From Brachynemurus nebulosus (taxonomy: Eukaryota; Arthropoda; Insecta; Neuroptera; Myrmeleontidae), in contig JAPWDM010000012.1 in NCBI GenBank assembly GCA_035578155.1, forward strand, positions 10,298,501 to 10,362,500: a DNA stretch of 64,000 nt. The letters run 5' to 3'. Each line of letters opens with the position of its first letter. The stretch's first letter is position 1. A program made the position numbers and the translations under genes. Positions 1-12,154 of the stretch are shown one piece after another. Below the pieces are notes generated by a model, which made no database searches, was not told where the DNA came from, and saw only the letters and a list, made by a program, of their open reading frames with translations.

Positions 1-470
<470 letters not shown>

Positions 471-479
471 TTCTTTGAC

Positions 480-850
480 ACTATCGAAAAGGGCGTAAAA
501 AGTTGCATAAGATAAGCTTTTAAAACATTGTTCTAAGTGAACTAGCTTTTGAGAAAAATTAAGAAATTTGCTGAATTTTTTTACAATAAATGTTTCATCC
601 TTTTAGCAATTCTTTTCTAGATAAAACAAGTGCTAGTAAGTTATTCGATATGTATGTATGTGTTATAATAACAATAGCTCTGTCTCATCTTTTTAAATTA
701 AAATTAGTGAGATTTTTTTAAGGGTACGTTATGGAAAGGAAATTTTTATATGATGTCCTCCTTTAGAGAGAAAATATAATTTATATATATATTTGCATAC
801 CTAGAAAAAAATCGAAAACTATAGTTATGTAATGTAATAATATATTGTTA
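480..850. other. AT-rich stretch, nothing recognised
   Basis: I see no gene, terminal repeat or RNA here, only A/T homopolymer runs. Confidence 0.5.
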
Positions 851-869
851 ATGGATATATGCTACACTA

Positions 870-1060
870 TATAAGATTTGTTAGGGTTCTGAGGACCCAA
901 AAGCGCCAAAAATTAACTACTGAACTGATTTTGAAAATTGTTTCACTGTTAGAAAGTTAAATTATTTTAAATGGATATAGGTCTTAGATGAGATCCGCCA
1001 GTGCCCAATATTTGGACATTCGCTATGTTATGCAGATGCTGCGATAGGGGTACTCTTCTG
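870..1060 (-). repeat. Dispersed repeat (inverted relative to 25610-25760)
   Basis: It carries GGGTTCTGAGGACCCAA, then a block with GAGATCCGCCAGTGCC, then CTATGTTATGCAGATGCTGC. These recur on the opposite strand at 25610-25760 and partly at 42870-42910, 57375-57400 and 60005-60035. It is non-coding. Confidence 0.7.
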
Positions 1061-1825
1061 TATAATATCTCACTAGTAAAAAATAATGTAGAATTTGTTG
1101 TGGGTACCAATTAACATCCAATACAATCTGAAAGAAATATCATCAAAGTCGATCCCCAGTTGTATTTTTTTTTACGGGATATTGAATACGCCATTTTGTT
1201 GCGCACTGCACTTGATTTAACTTTTCAAATCTGTTTGTTATCGTAAATGAATGTTTAACAACACGAGCTGTCTGAGTTGCCTTCTTGAACTTCCATAATA
1301 TTTTTATAATTTAATAAAATTTAATACTTTTATTACTTATTTTTCGTCACGGCTTAGAATTTTTAAAGCACTAATAAAGAAATATGAATGTAAGAACAGT
1401 TAGAGAATAAGTATAACAAACATTTGTGCAGAAAATAAAATATGTATTTTTTATTTATTTTTATTTATCAGATCTGATAATATTTTTTTAACGCTAAAAA
1501 AAAAAAACATAAATTATTTTGAAATAAAAATTCATGCATTGGGCAACCTTACAACTTTTTTGAAATAGCACCTTAGTAAAAGTAAACTTAAGGCTGTCTT
1601 TTAGACTAGAATTTTTTAAAATTCGATTTTTTTTTGTTTCTTTTTTTGAAAGACCTTTAAAAATGTGTTCTCAAAAGAGATTTAAAAATTTTGAATATTT
1701 ACAAAGTTATAGCCACTTTAAACGGTAGGTTCAGGTGCCAGGTATTATACTTCAAAATTTGAAATACATTTTTCTTGAAACTGTCTACATTTTGCAAGCA
1801 ATTTCTCATGTCCTTCCAGTTAGGG

Positions 1826-1925
1826 CTTGGAATACCGCGGTGTCTTTTTATAATACCGGTATTTATTCAGTATTAAAATTTAAAATACCGAAATTCCGGT
1901 ATTTCGGTATTTTTTCGGTATTGAA
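1826..1925. repeat. Cluster of ATACCGG/GGTATTT words
   Basis: The words ATACCGGTAT and CGGTATTT are repeated several times in 100 bp with variable spacing. The pattern is like the iterated interiors of the elements at 10313-10706 and 60785-60960, so it may be the core of a small transposon. I could not define ends. Confidence 0.5.
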
Positions 1926-2201
1926 TAAAAATGGTATAGAAAAAAAAATAAATAAAAATAAAAATAGAAATAAAAAACACTCTTAATGAAAATCGTTTTT
2001 GTATAAGTATAGGTAATATGTTTTACTGAAAATGATTGATAACAGTAATAATAACAAACTCCATCATTTTTAGATTTTAAAAATCTAACAAAACTAAATA
2101 CAAAATATAAAATAGTAAAACAAAGTAAACGGAATAACAACAAAAATGATAAAATAAAAATTTTCTTCGATTTTATTGCACACTTAATTTAAAGAGATAT
2201 A

Positions 2202-2937
2202 CCGTAAAACCGTCTAAACCCGGACAGGGGGTCTAGACCCGGACACTTTACACCAATCTTCAAATTAAATAATTTCTACATTAACCTGCAACAATAAACA
2301 TTTGTTCTTGACGTCATTAGAGAGAGGAAAACATCCTCTAAACAACTATACCAATAAAAACTACGGATTTCAACATTTACTATCTCATTTTACAGGATTA
2401 CTATCCTACAGTTTTTCATAGAAATAAAATGTGTGTCTAACTTAGGCATGTAATTTTCGTCATAATTGTTATATTGTTTTAGTTTTGACATGTATGTGTT
2501 CAGAATTTTATCGCGCATCATTTAATGATGTTTGAAGTTATATTCGATGTATATATAAAAAAATACATGCTATATATGTATATCCGTTTAGACCCGGACA
2601 CATCAATTTATTACACTATGGCCGCGATTCGCACCAGTTGTAACTCCCACTCTCCATACGTTAATATTCAACCCAGAATTACGCGGTTTATGTCTCCTTC
2701 TGGTGTCATATCGTATATTTACTTTATAGAGAGGCATACTATGCATTGCCCCCTCTCCCTTCCCCCAAAATATTTTGAAGTCTTTGACAAGTTCAAAGAT
2801 ATCAGGGATATAACAAATAATATACGCCCTTTCTAATGGTAATACTTTTATTGGTGATATCTATGAAAGAAATATGTATAAACATAAAACTATACCAAAA
2901 AATGTAAAAAAGTGTCCGGGTCTAGACGGTTTTACGG
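2202..2937. mobile_element. TA-flanked MITE (Tc1/mariner-like)
   Basis: Terminal inverted repeats of about 25 bp start CCGTAAAACCGTCTA and match at all but about one position. Both ends are flanked by TA. The subterminal word GACCCGGACAC is present on both sides and once more near 2590. A 103-codon frame inside (2525-2836) resembles no transposase that I know, so the element is non-autonomous. Confidence 0.8.
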
Positions 2938-4495
2938 TACACACGAACTGCAAGGGCGAAAAATCACAACTTAAATAGTCCAAAGACATGGTGGCAATTC
3001 TAAAATAATTTTAAAAAAGTACATGGGCATCAGTTTTTAAATTTCACCCTTTTATTTAACCGAATAAGGAATTTTTTAAATATCATTAGAATTAACAATA
3101 GTATTCAACGATAGTAAAATATTTTACTCAAACATAGGTTTTCTTTTATTTTTTTCGACCGAAAACTACTTAAAAATATGTAATTCAGAATTGTAAAAAC
3201 TTTTTCACCGTATTCATTATGGATTTTCACAAAGTAAAATTATCTAGTTTTTTTTTTTATTAATTCCTAAAAGAGGCCAAAATTTTTGGTTCTAAATTAG
3301 AAGATCCCCTTAAGATTGTACGTCTAATTTTGCTTTATTTGTTAATGACGTGTTGGACCAATTTAAATTGATTTTACCTAGACACAGTAGAACCTCTGAT
3401 TACGGACACCTCTCTTAACCGGATCCCTCCTATAGCCGGACAGATTTTTAATGACGAAGGCATGCTATACTAAAACCAATGCATTCGGCATTCTCTTAAG
3501 CAGACCCTCTGTTAACCGGACGCGAACACAATATTTATTGACCAAGACATATTATTTAGTACATTGTTACCACCATTAACCGGACGTGAATACATCTAGT
3601 GTGTATATATACCTATATGGGTTAGGTATAATTGTTCATGTTTTAACTTGTTTACAATATATATTTTGGTATATGGTACGAGTCGACTTAATACAAACGA
3701 TTTGTAGCGCTACAAATGTTGCAGTGGTGTGTACACTTAAAGACGTGTTTCGCGCTACATTTGTATCTGCAACATGGTATCGAGAATTCGTGATACAATC
3801 TGTTGCAATGTGTTGCACCAAGTGTGTACACTAGCTGCAACGTTTGTATCTCGATACATTCATTTATTTTTTCTACTTAACTTTGCTTAGTTTTGTGTTG
3901 ATATTTTATGTGTGTTGATCAGTGACAAAAATGTCAAAAATAAAATTGCGGTTGCTTTCGTTGTTGCCACGAATTTAAAAAGAAAATATGCCAATCAAAA
4001 ACGTAAAAAAAGAAATTAGTACGATACAGGATCGCGAAAAGTAAAATCAACAAGGGGCTTATAATCAATTGATGACTGAATTATGAAATGGACCTCCTGA
4101 TTTAAATATGAAAATTTTTTACGCATGTCCGCAGCAGATTTCAATTATGTATTTATTTATATGTTAATTTCAGGCTAATTTCGAAAGAGATAAAAAACAG
4201 GATACAAAAATGAGGGAAGCATACATATTTTTGAAAAAATTTATTACCTTTTTTTAATCAGTTGGCCGAAATACCGTCATTTACTTTAAAATTTTGTCAC
4301 CTAAATACTTGAACTTTTTAATAAAAAACTTCTTGGAAATATTTGTTTGAATGTGCCATATGTTTTAAGTACAATTTATAGTTACTGAATCACTATTCAA
4401 ATTGATCATATGGACCACTAGGGTTGTATACAAACAACCCTGCTTGTTTAATTTCAAAAAAGATGAAAAAATAAATGTATTGTAGGTATTCTATG

Positions 4496-4497
<2 letters not shown>

Positions 4498-4566
<69 letters not shown>
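4498..4566. repeat. (TA)n microsatellite
   Basis: About 30 TA units, inside the nested foldback element. Confidence 0.95.
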
Positions 4567-4584
4567 CGTATTGCATATACTGTT

Positions 4585-4647
4585 GTTGCAAGGCATGTAT
4601 CGTACGAAACAAACTTAGTTTGTTCCGTATGATACATGCCTTGCAAC
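4585..4647. repeat. 63-nt imperfect hairpin
   Basis: GTTGCAAGGCATGTATC pairs with its complement across a short centre (AAACTTAGTTT). The arms are about 28 nt with few mismatches. It lies inside the foldback element and is probably part of its structure. Confidence 0.75.
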
Positions 4648-4944
4648 ACAGATAAACCCGTGTACACTGAACGTTGTATCGCATCGACGTTTGTATCAGT
4701 GCAACATGATACCTTTGTTGCACGGCATGTTTCATGGCTGTGTCCACAGGAAACATGTGTTGCAAGCATGTTGCGCTACAATTGTATCAAGTCGACTCGT
4801 ACCATAAGTATCTAAAATCGTTCATAAAAGTGATTTGACATAAAAAATTTAAAAAAAAATGAATTAAAAATTAGTTATGAATACTACCTACATTATTTAA
4901 TGCCATTATGTGACACTGGTGTTTGGTTAACAGAGGTTCTACTG

Positions 4945-5586
4945 TATAATATAGTTGATTTAAAAACATTTACGTTGAAAATTATAATTTTTATACCTTA
5001 TTCTTATAATTTCTTTTAACTGTCTTTTCTCAAATATTGACTTTTATTAAATTTTATATTACGATATAATATTAACAAATGCGGTATAGATAAATACTAG
5101 TCAGAAAGAATGGTCGATTATCGTGTTCTCTGTATGTTACGCGCCAAGAATATATTGCCCAAGGGGGAAGGTGTGCCACATGCTTGCGAACAATGGTGAA
5201 GCGAGAAGCGAGGGGGGAAAAATATGATCCAACCAACAAGTGATGTATTTCGCACGGAGCTTAATATGAATTTGAAAAGTTAGCGAATATGTTATTGATA
5301 AAATCACACTTTTTGTTTCTCACACTACGTGTGAAAAGTTTGGGCGTCCCGTCACTCCCTCGCTCACTTCCTTCTTTCGTCGGATTGATTATAAAATTAA
5401 ATTTAGATGACGTCGAGTTTTATTATATAATGCTTTAAGAAAATATTTTTGGTTAAGGGGATATGTAGGGGGAAGGTTCGGAAGACGAGTGTGACGGTGC
5501 CTTGTTCTTATCTTGTTGGAAATTATCGATCTCTGCAAGTATTCAATTTGATTGCACGTTATAATGCGGAACTGAAAAAGGGGATC
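4945..5586. other. Nothing recognised
   Basis: AT-rich with some GC-richer words (5150-5220). I see no terminal repeats, no convincing frame and no RNA gene. Confidence 0.5.
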
Positions 5587-6490
5587 TTAAGGTACGATCA
5601 CAGTGTGATTTTTTGTGTGAGTAGTCAATTTTTACAATTTTTTCCGGATGGATAGGATGGGGGAATGGGGATGAGTTTTTTTTTTTACGATTAATCCCAC
5701 TATTTGACAGTACAAAAATATTTTTTTATTTATTTTATTTATTTCTTATAATTGTTACTGTAAATTTTAATTGAAAAATAATCATTCTATTAATAATAAT
5801 TTTTGTTATCAGAGGTTTCTTTCAGAAATAACTTCATTAATATATAAATGTCAAACTGTTCCAGTATTGGATCGCGCTCCGATATAGGGGCTTTTACCCT
5901 ACTTTTTTATGAATAATCATTTAAAAAAATATACTTGAATGTCTTGCCTGGAACCCTGATTTGAAGCGAGCCCAATACTCACTTGGCGAACTTTTAGGCA
6001 AGCACAAACATTCGAATGTTTAACCAGGCATAACATTTTTACTCAAAGGTTTTAAGGTACCATCACAGTGTGATTTTGCCGAAAAGTAGTCAATTTTTAC
6101 GATTTTTTTTTTTTTTTTTTGGATGGATAGGATAGGGGAATGGGGATGAACTTTTTTTTACGATTAATACCATCATTTGACAATACAAAAATATTTTTTT
6201 ATTTTTTTTTATTTATTTCTTATAATTGTTATAATTTTTTGAAAAAAGTGTCTTTAAAAAGGCCGAAATTTGGTGCCCACGATTGCGGCCGCAGTTTTTA
6301 TCCGAAAGAAAAAAATCAAATAGATTATCAATCTGTAGGTAAGCCGCTATGTCCCTATGGGAGCTTTTATTTATATGGAATTGATTGTTACCGTTGTACA
6401 ACGTGGTGTGTGAGTTTCGGAAGAAGGTCCGGAAAAAAGTCCAGATTTAGAAAATTTCTATCCAGATTTTTGATTGTTTGGATTGCTTAG
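5587..6490 (+). repeat. Two direct copies of the GGTACCATCACAG element end
   Basis: A block beginning TTAAGGTACGATCACAG (5587) and again TTAAGGTACCATCACAG (6052) runs for ~180 bp in both copies (GTAGTCAATTTTTAC, GGATGGATAGGAT, TTTGACA). Beyond 6240 the second copy continues into a segment with GATTGCGGCCGCAGTTTT, found inverted at 62840-62940 inside the complete element 62262-63904. These are therefore partial copies of that family. Confidence 0.75.
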
Positions 6491-7570
6491 GTCCCAAAAC
6501 GTCAAGAGCCAGTGAAAGCCGCATATATTCGAATTTGTTTGATTATTTATCATATTTTATTTTCTTATAGCTATTTACTTTAGGAAAATAAAAATTATAC
6601 GATCCAAGTGAAAATTTCTATGTCAAACACAGTCGATTCACCAGGTGTTAGAATTTCCCAGTGGCTAGGAATTTTCCATAATTTTCGGGGTAAAACAGTT
6701 TGTTATAAAAATTGATAAATATATTCGGTTGCACGTGATAATTGGGTCCGCTGTATCTCTTTGAAATTCAGTATTCGCAAACGAAGCTTAAAAATGAGGA
6801 GTGGTTAAAGGAAGTTTTACTTTAATTTTCTGTTCACATGGACATACTTTTCGGCTGGGTACAACTTCGAGTCGGAGGTCTTGCCAGGGGTGTAGCTACC
6901 GCCGTATCAGCCGTATCAATGATACGGGGCCCCTGGGCTACAGAGGCCCCTAACGTGTGTACGCAAAAATTAGTAAAATGTTATCCACAATGTCACTTAA
7001 CTCTTTGCACTCAAGCAAAAAAAAGTGAGTTGTAAATAGGCTGGTAAGACATGTAGTACATGACAACGACCGACGTTCTTTTTTTGACGGATTCTTTTGA
7101 CGTTCTAACCTTGTTTCACCAAAGTTGAATACTAAATGCGCTAAATACGTCCTCAATGCTGTTTTTATTAGTTTTTAATTTTAAAAAGATAATTCAACGT
7201 GATTTTGTATTATTTTATTTACAATTTTTCTAATAAATGAATGTGTTTGCAGTTATTAAATAAAATATTCATGTAATGTGAAGTATGAGCAGTCATTATA
7301 GTTCAACATTCGGTGTGTCATGTGGTACATGTCTTATGATCCAACAGACAAAACACCTTTAAATATGGTAGAGTTAATGGACAAACCACCTTGTCATGCT
7401 GTACATGTCTTATAAGCGCAAATACGAGAGAATTTCAGACCCGGAATCATATTTCAAAGTCAATGTATACTATTGCTGTTTAGATATGTTAATTTTTCAA
7501 ACTAAACAGATTTCAGAGCCTTTATGAACAATTAATTGCACTGAAAACATGCTTAAAATCTGAAATTCAA
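6491..7570. other. No gene recognised
   Basis: I see no supported gene. A CCAGGGGTGTAGCTACC word at 6887-6903 is hAT-end-like, but no partner end was found. Confidence 0.5.
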
Positions 7571-7571
7571 A

Positions 7572-7805
7572 AAATTCACTCCATTAAGTGCATCCAGTTT
7601 TCTGGAGGTAATAACAGCATGCCTTCTATTCTTGACCCTTTCAGTTACAACCGCAACAGTTGAAAGAAGTTTTTCAAAATTAAAACTGATTAAAAATTAC
7701 CTAAGGACTTCGATGGGGCAGGAACGGCTATTATCAGACTTGTCACTATTGTCTATAGAGGCAGAAATTTTAAAAAAACTGAAACCGTCTTCAACGTCAA
7801 CATAG
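7572..7805 (+). pseudogene. hAT transposase C-terminal fragment
   Basis: The frame ending at TAG 7803-7805 contains TTATVERSFSKLKLIKNYLR, then TSMGQERLLSDLSLLSIEAE. This is the hATC dimerisation domain found at the C-terminus of hAT transposases and ZMYM1-like domesticated relatives: the ATVERSFS core, the basic LKLIKNYLR segment and the closing M-x-QERL...LS-I-E are all visible. Upstream, the expected LP-rich approach is in a neighbouring frame (MPSILDPF), which indicates a frameshift, and there is no BED finger or catalytic core. It is a decayed fragment, but it shows that an autonomous hAT once existed in this genome and could have served the hAT MITEs nearby. Confidence 0.85.
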
Positions 7806-8197
7806 ATGATTTAATAAAGACCGTCTTGCGTTCGAGTCTAACACAATGCAACATTTTTTTTTAATATATTAATTTTGACTAAAATTTGACCGGGAACCAC
7901 AAAAAAAAATTGCCTAGACAACATTTGACAACATTCATTATAAACTGCAAAATTTTACACTATTTTGTTTATAAAAAAAAATTGTTTAACTTTATTAAAT
8001 CGTGAAGTACCCCCTGTTTTGAGCGTATATTGAGTATAATTATACACAAAACATATGTGCAATTAATTACAGGCTAAAGTAATTAGATAATTATACAGCA
8101 CATTACTGATTAACAATATATGCAAAACGATAATGAAGCACACTAGGAATGTGGTGGAATTTGTGGAATATTATAATTAGCATTAAATAATATAATA
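7806..8197. other. AT-rich stretch, nothing recognised
   Basis: This follows the hAT remnant and may be its degraded 3' end. No matching terminal repeat is visible. Confidence 0.45.
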
Positions 8198-8364
8198 CAG
8201 TGATTGTGAAAATGGTGGTTGCGACCCACAGGGAGGTCGCGGAAACAATTTACTAGTTTATATTACCAGTTTTTTTTTTTATACATTTCTACACATTTGG
8301 GGGGTTTTTCTAAAATTTTTAAATGCAAAGGGGGCTCGCAGATCAAAAAGTTTGAGAACTACTG
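8198..8364. mobile_element. 167-bp hAT-type MITE
   Basis: The left end CAGTGATTGTGAAA and the right end (complement CAGTAGTTCTCAAAC) are typical hAT/Charlie-like termini. The flanks ATATAATA and ATATAATT match at 7 of 8 positions, as expected for an 8-bp hAT duplication. Related to 43135-43330. Confidence 0.8.
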
Positions 8365-8634
8365 ATATAATTTAAACAAATAAATAATATACTTGGCCAT
8401 AACATATTTGTGTAGAGATTTTTATCTATAGATTAAAGATATAAGATTTATCTATATGTATATTAATTTATATGTTTTTAAATAAACTTAATCGCACATA
8501 TAAGATAAATAAAATTTACGCTTGTAGTTTCAGTTACTAATATTTTAATTTTATTATTTGATTATAATTAAAAATTAAGATGTGTAAGAAAAGATATTTT
8601 CAAATCAACCAAGTATGAAATTCAAAAAATTATA

Positions 8635-8771
8635 CAGGGTGTCAGAGAAATAAGTGACCATCTTTTGAGCGGTGACTCATAGCACCCTGTAGACACTAAA
8701 ACCGCAGGAATTTTTTCGGAATTAACAGTCGAGTCACCTCTCAAAAGGATAAGAGTTATTTCCTTTACACC

Positions 8772-8826
<55 letters not shown>

Positions 8827-8960
8827 GTAAGGGAAATCACTCTTATCCTTTTGAGGGGTGACACGACTGTTAATTCCGAAAAAATTCCTGCGGTTTTAGT
8901 GTCTACAGGGTGCTATGAGTCACCCCTCAAAAGATGGTCACTTATTTCTCTGACACCCTG
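8635..8960. mobile_element. Inverted dimer of a ~140-bp MITE around (TA)n
   Basis: Each arm starts with CAGGGTGTCAGAGAAATAA and ends TTATTTCCTTTACACCCTG, so each arm alone looks like a small MITE with inverted ends. The two arms are inverted about a (TA)n tract (8775-8821) and the whole is flanked by TA. The same dimeric arrangement recurs at 49263-49675. Confidence 0.8.
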
Positions 8961-8968
8961 TATACATA

Positions 8969-9520
8969 CAGTTGATCCTTTTTTTGTGCGGTGGAGGAGA
9001 CCGTTTAAAAATGATCGCACAAAAAAAAAATATATTCAAAAATATCATAGATAGCTATAAAAAGTATAGTTCGATCCAGATTATACAAAAAACTTTTTTT
9101 ATGCGGTTGGTCGGGACCGCATAAAGAAAATTTCATCGAAACAACATCACTCAAACCCTCAAAACTTAGAAATTTCCTTAGAAGTTGCTTCTATAAACAA
9201 AATAAAGCCTTAATTTACACGTAGAAACATTTTATTTCCTTTTTATAATATTATGAAAATTTTGAAAAATACATGTGTAAAGAAAATTAAATGATGCAAT
9301 AATTTATGTTCTTATACAATGTATTGATTAAATGCTTAAAAGTCGTTAAAAAGTATTTTTATCAAAGAAAGTTATTATTGTAATTGTTTAAGTTTTTTAC
9401 TGTCCCGTGATTTTGATTCACATTATGCATTTTAATGGCCATTTGTTACAAACCGCATCAAAAAACAATCGCATAAAAAAAGCCTCACAAAAAAAGACCG
9501 CATAAAAAAGAGTTCAGCTG
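8969..9520. mobile_element. TA-flanked MITE with TATGCGG ends
   Basis: The ends CAG(C/T)TGAACC...TTTTTATGCGG are inverted and flanked by TA. The interior has extra inverted copies of ACCGCATAAAAAA. It is the most complete copy of a family also at 10075-11045, 15455-16460, 28480-28892 and 55922-57093. It is non-coding and probably pogo/Tc1-type. Confidence 0.8.
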
Positions 9521-9526
9521 TATATA

Positions 9527-9800
9527 CTAGCTGCGTCTGTGACGTCATTCAGTTTCCGCGTAACCACACCAAATTTCGTTAAAATCCATCCCGTAGTATT
9601 TTCGTAATACGACAAAAAAATTCAAAAATTGCTGTTTTAATATCTAACTTTTCACATACGCTAGGGACTTACCCATAAAAAGATGCTTAGACGTTGAAAA
9701 TGCGTTCTAGTGGCTGTTTTCAATGTTCCGTACCAAAATTTGCAAAACGGAACACTTATACCGTGTCTGTCCGCCTATGACAGACAACAGTTTTCCCTCT
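9527..9800 (-). mobile_element. Truncated Helitron-like repeat
   Basis: Read on the minus strand it contains a CTGTC-rich tract, a block resembling GATTTTAACGAAATTTGGTG, and then ends GCAGCTAG followed by T. This is the order seen in the copy at 19431-19895. CTAG|T is the Helitron 3' hallmark. The 5' end is not defined. Confidence 0.5.
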
Positions 9801-10074
9801 CTCTAAAGAAATGTGTTAATTAATATTTTTCTGGTATCAATGGTATTTACAGAATGTTACTAATACATTTATGCAATATTATAATTTACCTATTATTTTC
9901 ATTAATCCTACTTTTTATAGTGACCCTGGCATTTGTAAAAAAATAGTATTTGAATTTTTATGCCTTTTTCAATTTTGAATCGATTAAGGAAAAAATTAGC
10001 TGCTAGGATAGAATGTTCGTGGTCACTTTTTACAATACAATTTGCAATATTATCTCACTCGAAAAAAAAGAATA

Positions 10075-11045
10075 CAGCTAAAGTTAAACTTTTTTTTATG
10101 CGGTCCTTTTTTGTGCGATTTTCTTTTATGCGATCTTTGGTATGCGATTTTTTTTGGTGTGGTTTTTAAAACCGCAAAAAAGGAGGCCATTTAAAAAAAA
10201 TAGTCATGGAAATCAAAATCAGGAGAAAGTAGGAACCTTAAACATTAAGTATAATAACTTTCTTTGATAATAATACTTTTTAATGGTGTTTAAGCATTTA
10301 GTCAATACATTGTAGTGATGAGCAAATGCAAGACCAAGACCAAGACTGCCAAGTCTTGGTCTTGGTCTTGCTCTTGCATTCAGAATCTTGGTCTTGGGCT
10401 TGCTAGACCAGTTTGAGTCTTGGTCTTGATCTTGGTCTTGCAAAATGCAGTCTTGGTCTTGGTCTTGCTAAAAAATCTTGCACTTTCTTGCATTCTTTTA
10501 TTAGCGAATTTTTTCCTTCTAAAATCAGAATTTTCTCTCTTTACGGTATTAATTATACTTTCAAACTATTTAAATCGTTTTGCAAAAGTCTTGCTTTTTT
10601 CTTGCTTTTGTCTTGGTCTTGTTCACTTGAGTCTTGGTATTGGTCTTGCAAAAAATGCAAGACCAAGACAAGACTGCAAGACCAAGACTAATTTTGCTCA
10701 GCACTAGTACATTGCATAAGAATATAAGTTATTGCATCATTTAGTGTTTTTATAGATGTATTTTTCACAATTTTTATAATATTATAAAAATGAAATAAAG
10801 TGTTTCCACGTTAAATTAATGCTTTATCTTGTTTCGAAAAGCAACCTCTAAGGAAATCGTGAGGTTTTGAGCGTTTTTTTCGACGAAACTTTTTATGCGA
10901 TCCCGACCCATCACATATAAAAAGTTTTTTTTTGCAATCTGGACCGAACTAAACTTTTTATAGCTATTTATGATATATTTGAATAAATAAATATGTTTTT
11001 TTTGTGCGATTGGTGGATAGGGACCGCATAAAAAAGGGTCAGCTG
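10075..11045. mobile_element. TA-flanked TATGCGG MITE, interrupted
   Basis: The ends CAGCTAAAG...TTTATGCGGTCC and GGACCGCATAAAAAAGGGTC-AGCTG are inverted and TA-flanked. It is split by the hAT-type insert at 10313-10706. Removing that insert restores the order seen in the copy at 28480-28892. Confidence 0.8.
10313..10706. mobile_element. hAT-type MITE with CTTGGT-iterated interior
   Basis: The ends TAGTG(A/C)TGAGCAAA are inverted. The flanks ATACATTG and GTACATTG agree at 7 of 8 bases, an hAT-like duplication. The interior is mostly GTCTTGGTCTTG words and their complement (AAGACCAAGAC). The uninterrupted target CAGTACATTGCATAAG is present at 28577-28592 in the sister copy of the host MITE. 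Confidence 0.85.
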
Positions 11046-11047
11046 TA

Positions 11048-12154
11048 TTAGCATAAAAAATCCTAAATATAGGCTTTCGAAAATGAAATCTTGATAAATA
11101 TTTACATGCATAACCATTTTACATTTCGTAAACATTTCTCAATCTATAAAAGATCATTTTCTGTAAAGTAGAAGAAATATGGGGATTCTAAAACCGAGCC
11201 ACCTCCTTCTGTTAAACATTACGTAATATTTTCTATTTGAACAAAATTTATGAACCACCTTGCACAAAAAAACTTGTATACCTACAAAAAAATGCATTCC
11301 ATTCAAAATGTGGAAATATAATAATAATTTCCCGGTCGTTTTCCACAACATAAATTCAGTTGGCATCGGCTGCCCCCCTGCCATTCTTCGTCGCTCGTAG
11401 AATGTGCTTTCTACTCTAATAAAATTATTTTTCACAAAAAAGAAAGAAATTCGCTTCTATAACAATTTCATATCTACGGACCACCTAGAGTTTGTGTGTT
11501 AGAACTGTACGACTTGCTACCTACTACTGTATTACTATTATTATTTTCATATGTGCATATATTAAATTGATATTGTACAAGATGTTTTGTATTATATTCA
11601 CTATAGGACAAGAGCCGGTTGATATCTTTATTGAATAAGTTTCATATTAGTTGATAATATGGTTCCTAATCACACGTAACCCTGCTCCCATAAGGATTTC
11701 TCACTTATTTGCTGAAAACGATTTTATTTTATTTTATTTTTTTTTTTTGGAAATATCTCGAGAAGTATTGATTTTTTCAAAAAAAGAAAAGAAAAAGACA
11801 TAAATTTTTTTTTCATAAAAAATATCGTTTTTGAATGATTACCCGAGTCTAAATTCGATAAATTAGTTTAAAAAGGCAACAACTGAAATGCTTGGATTTG
11901 CACTGGTTTGCATTTTTTCGAATAAATTTGTGTTTTTGATGAGGAGAACTGTCAACTAGCAAAAACACTATAGCGTAGTTGGAGCGTTTTTGAGTTGGCA
12001 ATTCTTCGAAACAAAAATTTTTTTTTTTAACATCCTCGTTTATCGATTATCAGTTCTAAATAGAACTATAAATCGAGCGATGATAGAACATAACGGGAAT
12101 GGTGATTACCCACTGGTAATCACTCAAAATAAATTATACACTAAATATAATATA
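11048..12154. other. No gene recognised
   Basis: AT-rich. A 93-codon minus-strand frame (11154-11435) has no recognisable motif. Around 11940-12030 a segment with GAACTGTCAACTA(A/G)CAAAA resembles 60453-60540, so part of this is probably repeat. Confidence 0.45.

Larger units (their letters stand above)
1592..3309. mobile_element. TTAA-flanked inverted-repeat element, interrupted
   Basis: The left end TTAA-GGCTGTCTTTTAGACTAG and the right end (TTAGAAGATCCCC-TTAA) are inverted copies. TTAA lies at 1588-1591 and 3310-3313. About 180 bp of each subterminal region matches, inverted, the ends of the shorter element at 30185-30809. The extra length here includes the 736-bp TA element at 2202-2937, which is therefore younger. 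TTAA duplications are typical of piggyBac-type integration. No transposase is present. Confidence 0.65.
3672..4806. mobile_element. Nested inverted-repeat (foldback-like) element
   Basis: The inner inverted repeat begins GGTACGAGTCGACTT and continues with related words (TACAA, TAGCGC, TTGCA, GTGTACAC) on both arms for about 150 bp. It lies wholly inside the element at 3385-4944, so it is probably the later insertion. Confidence 0.6.
3385..4944. mobile_element. pogo/Tigger-like element with nested inverted repeat
   Basis: The ends CAGTAGAACCTCTG (left) and its complement (right, followed by TA) resemble Tigger/pogo-type termini, with AACCGGA words repeated inside the left end. A second inverted repeat is nested at 3672-4806 (GGTACGAGTCGACTT at both ends). 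It encloses a (TA)n tract and a strong hairpin. No transposase frame survives. Confidence 0.7.

Noticed and set aside
11154..11435. 93-codon minus-strand frame
   Set aside because: No motif, no promoter, AT-biased composition; most likely chance.
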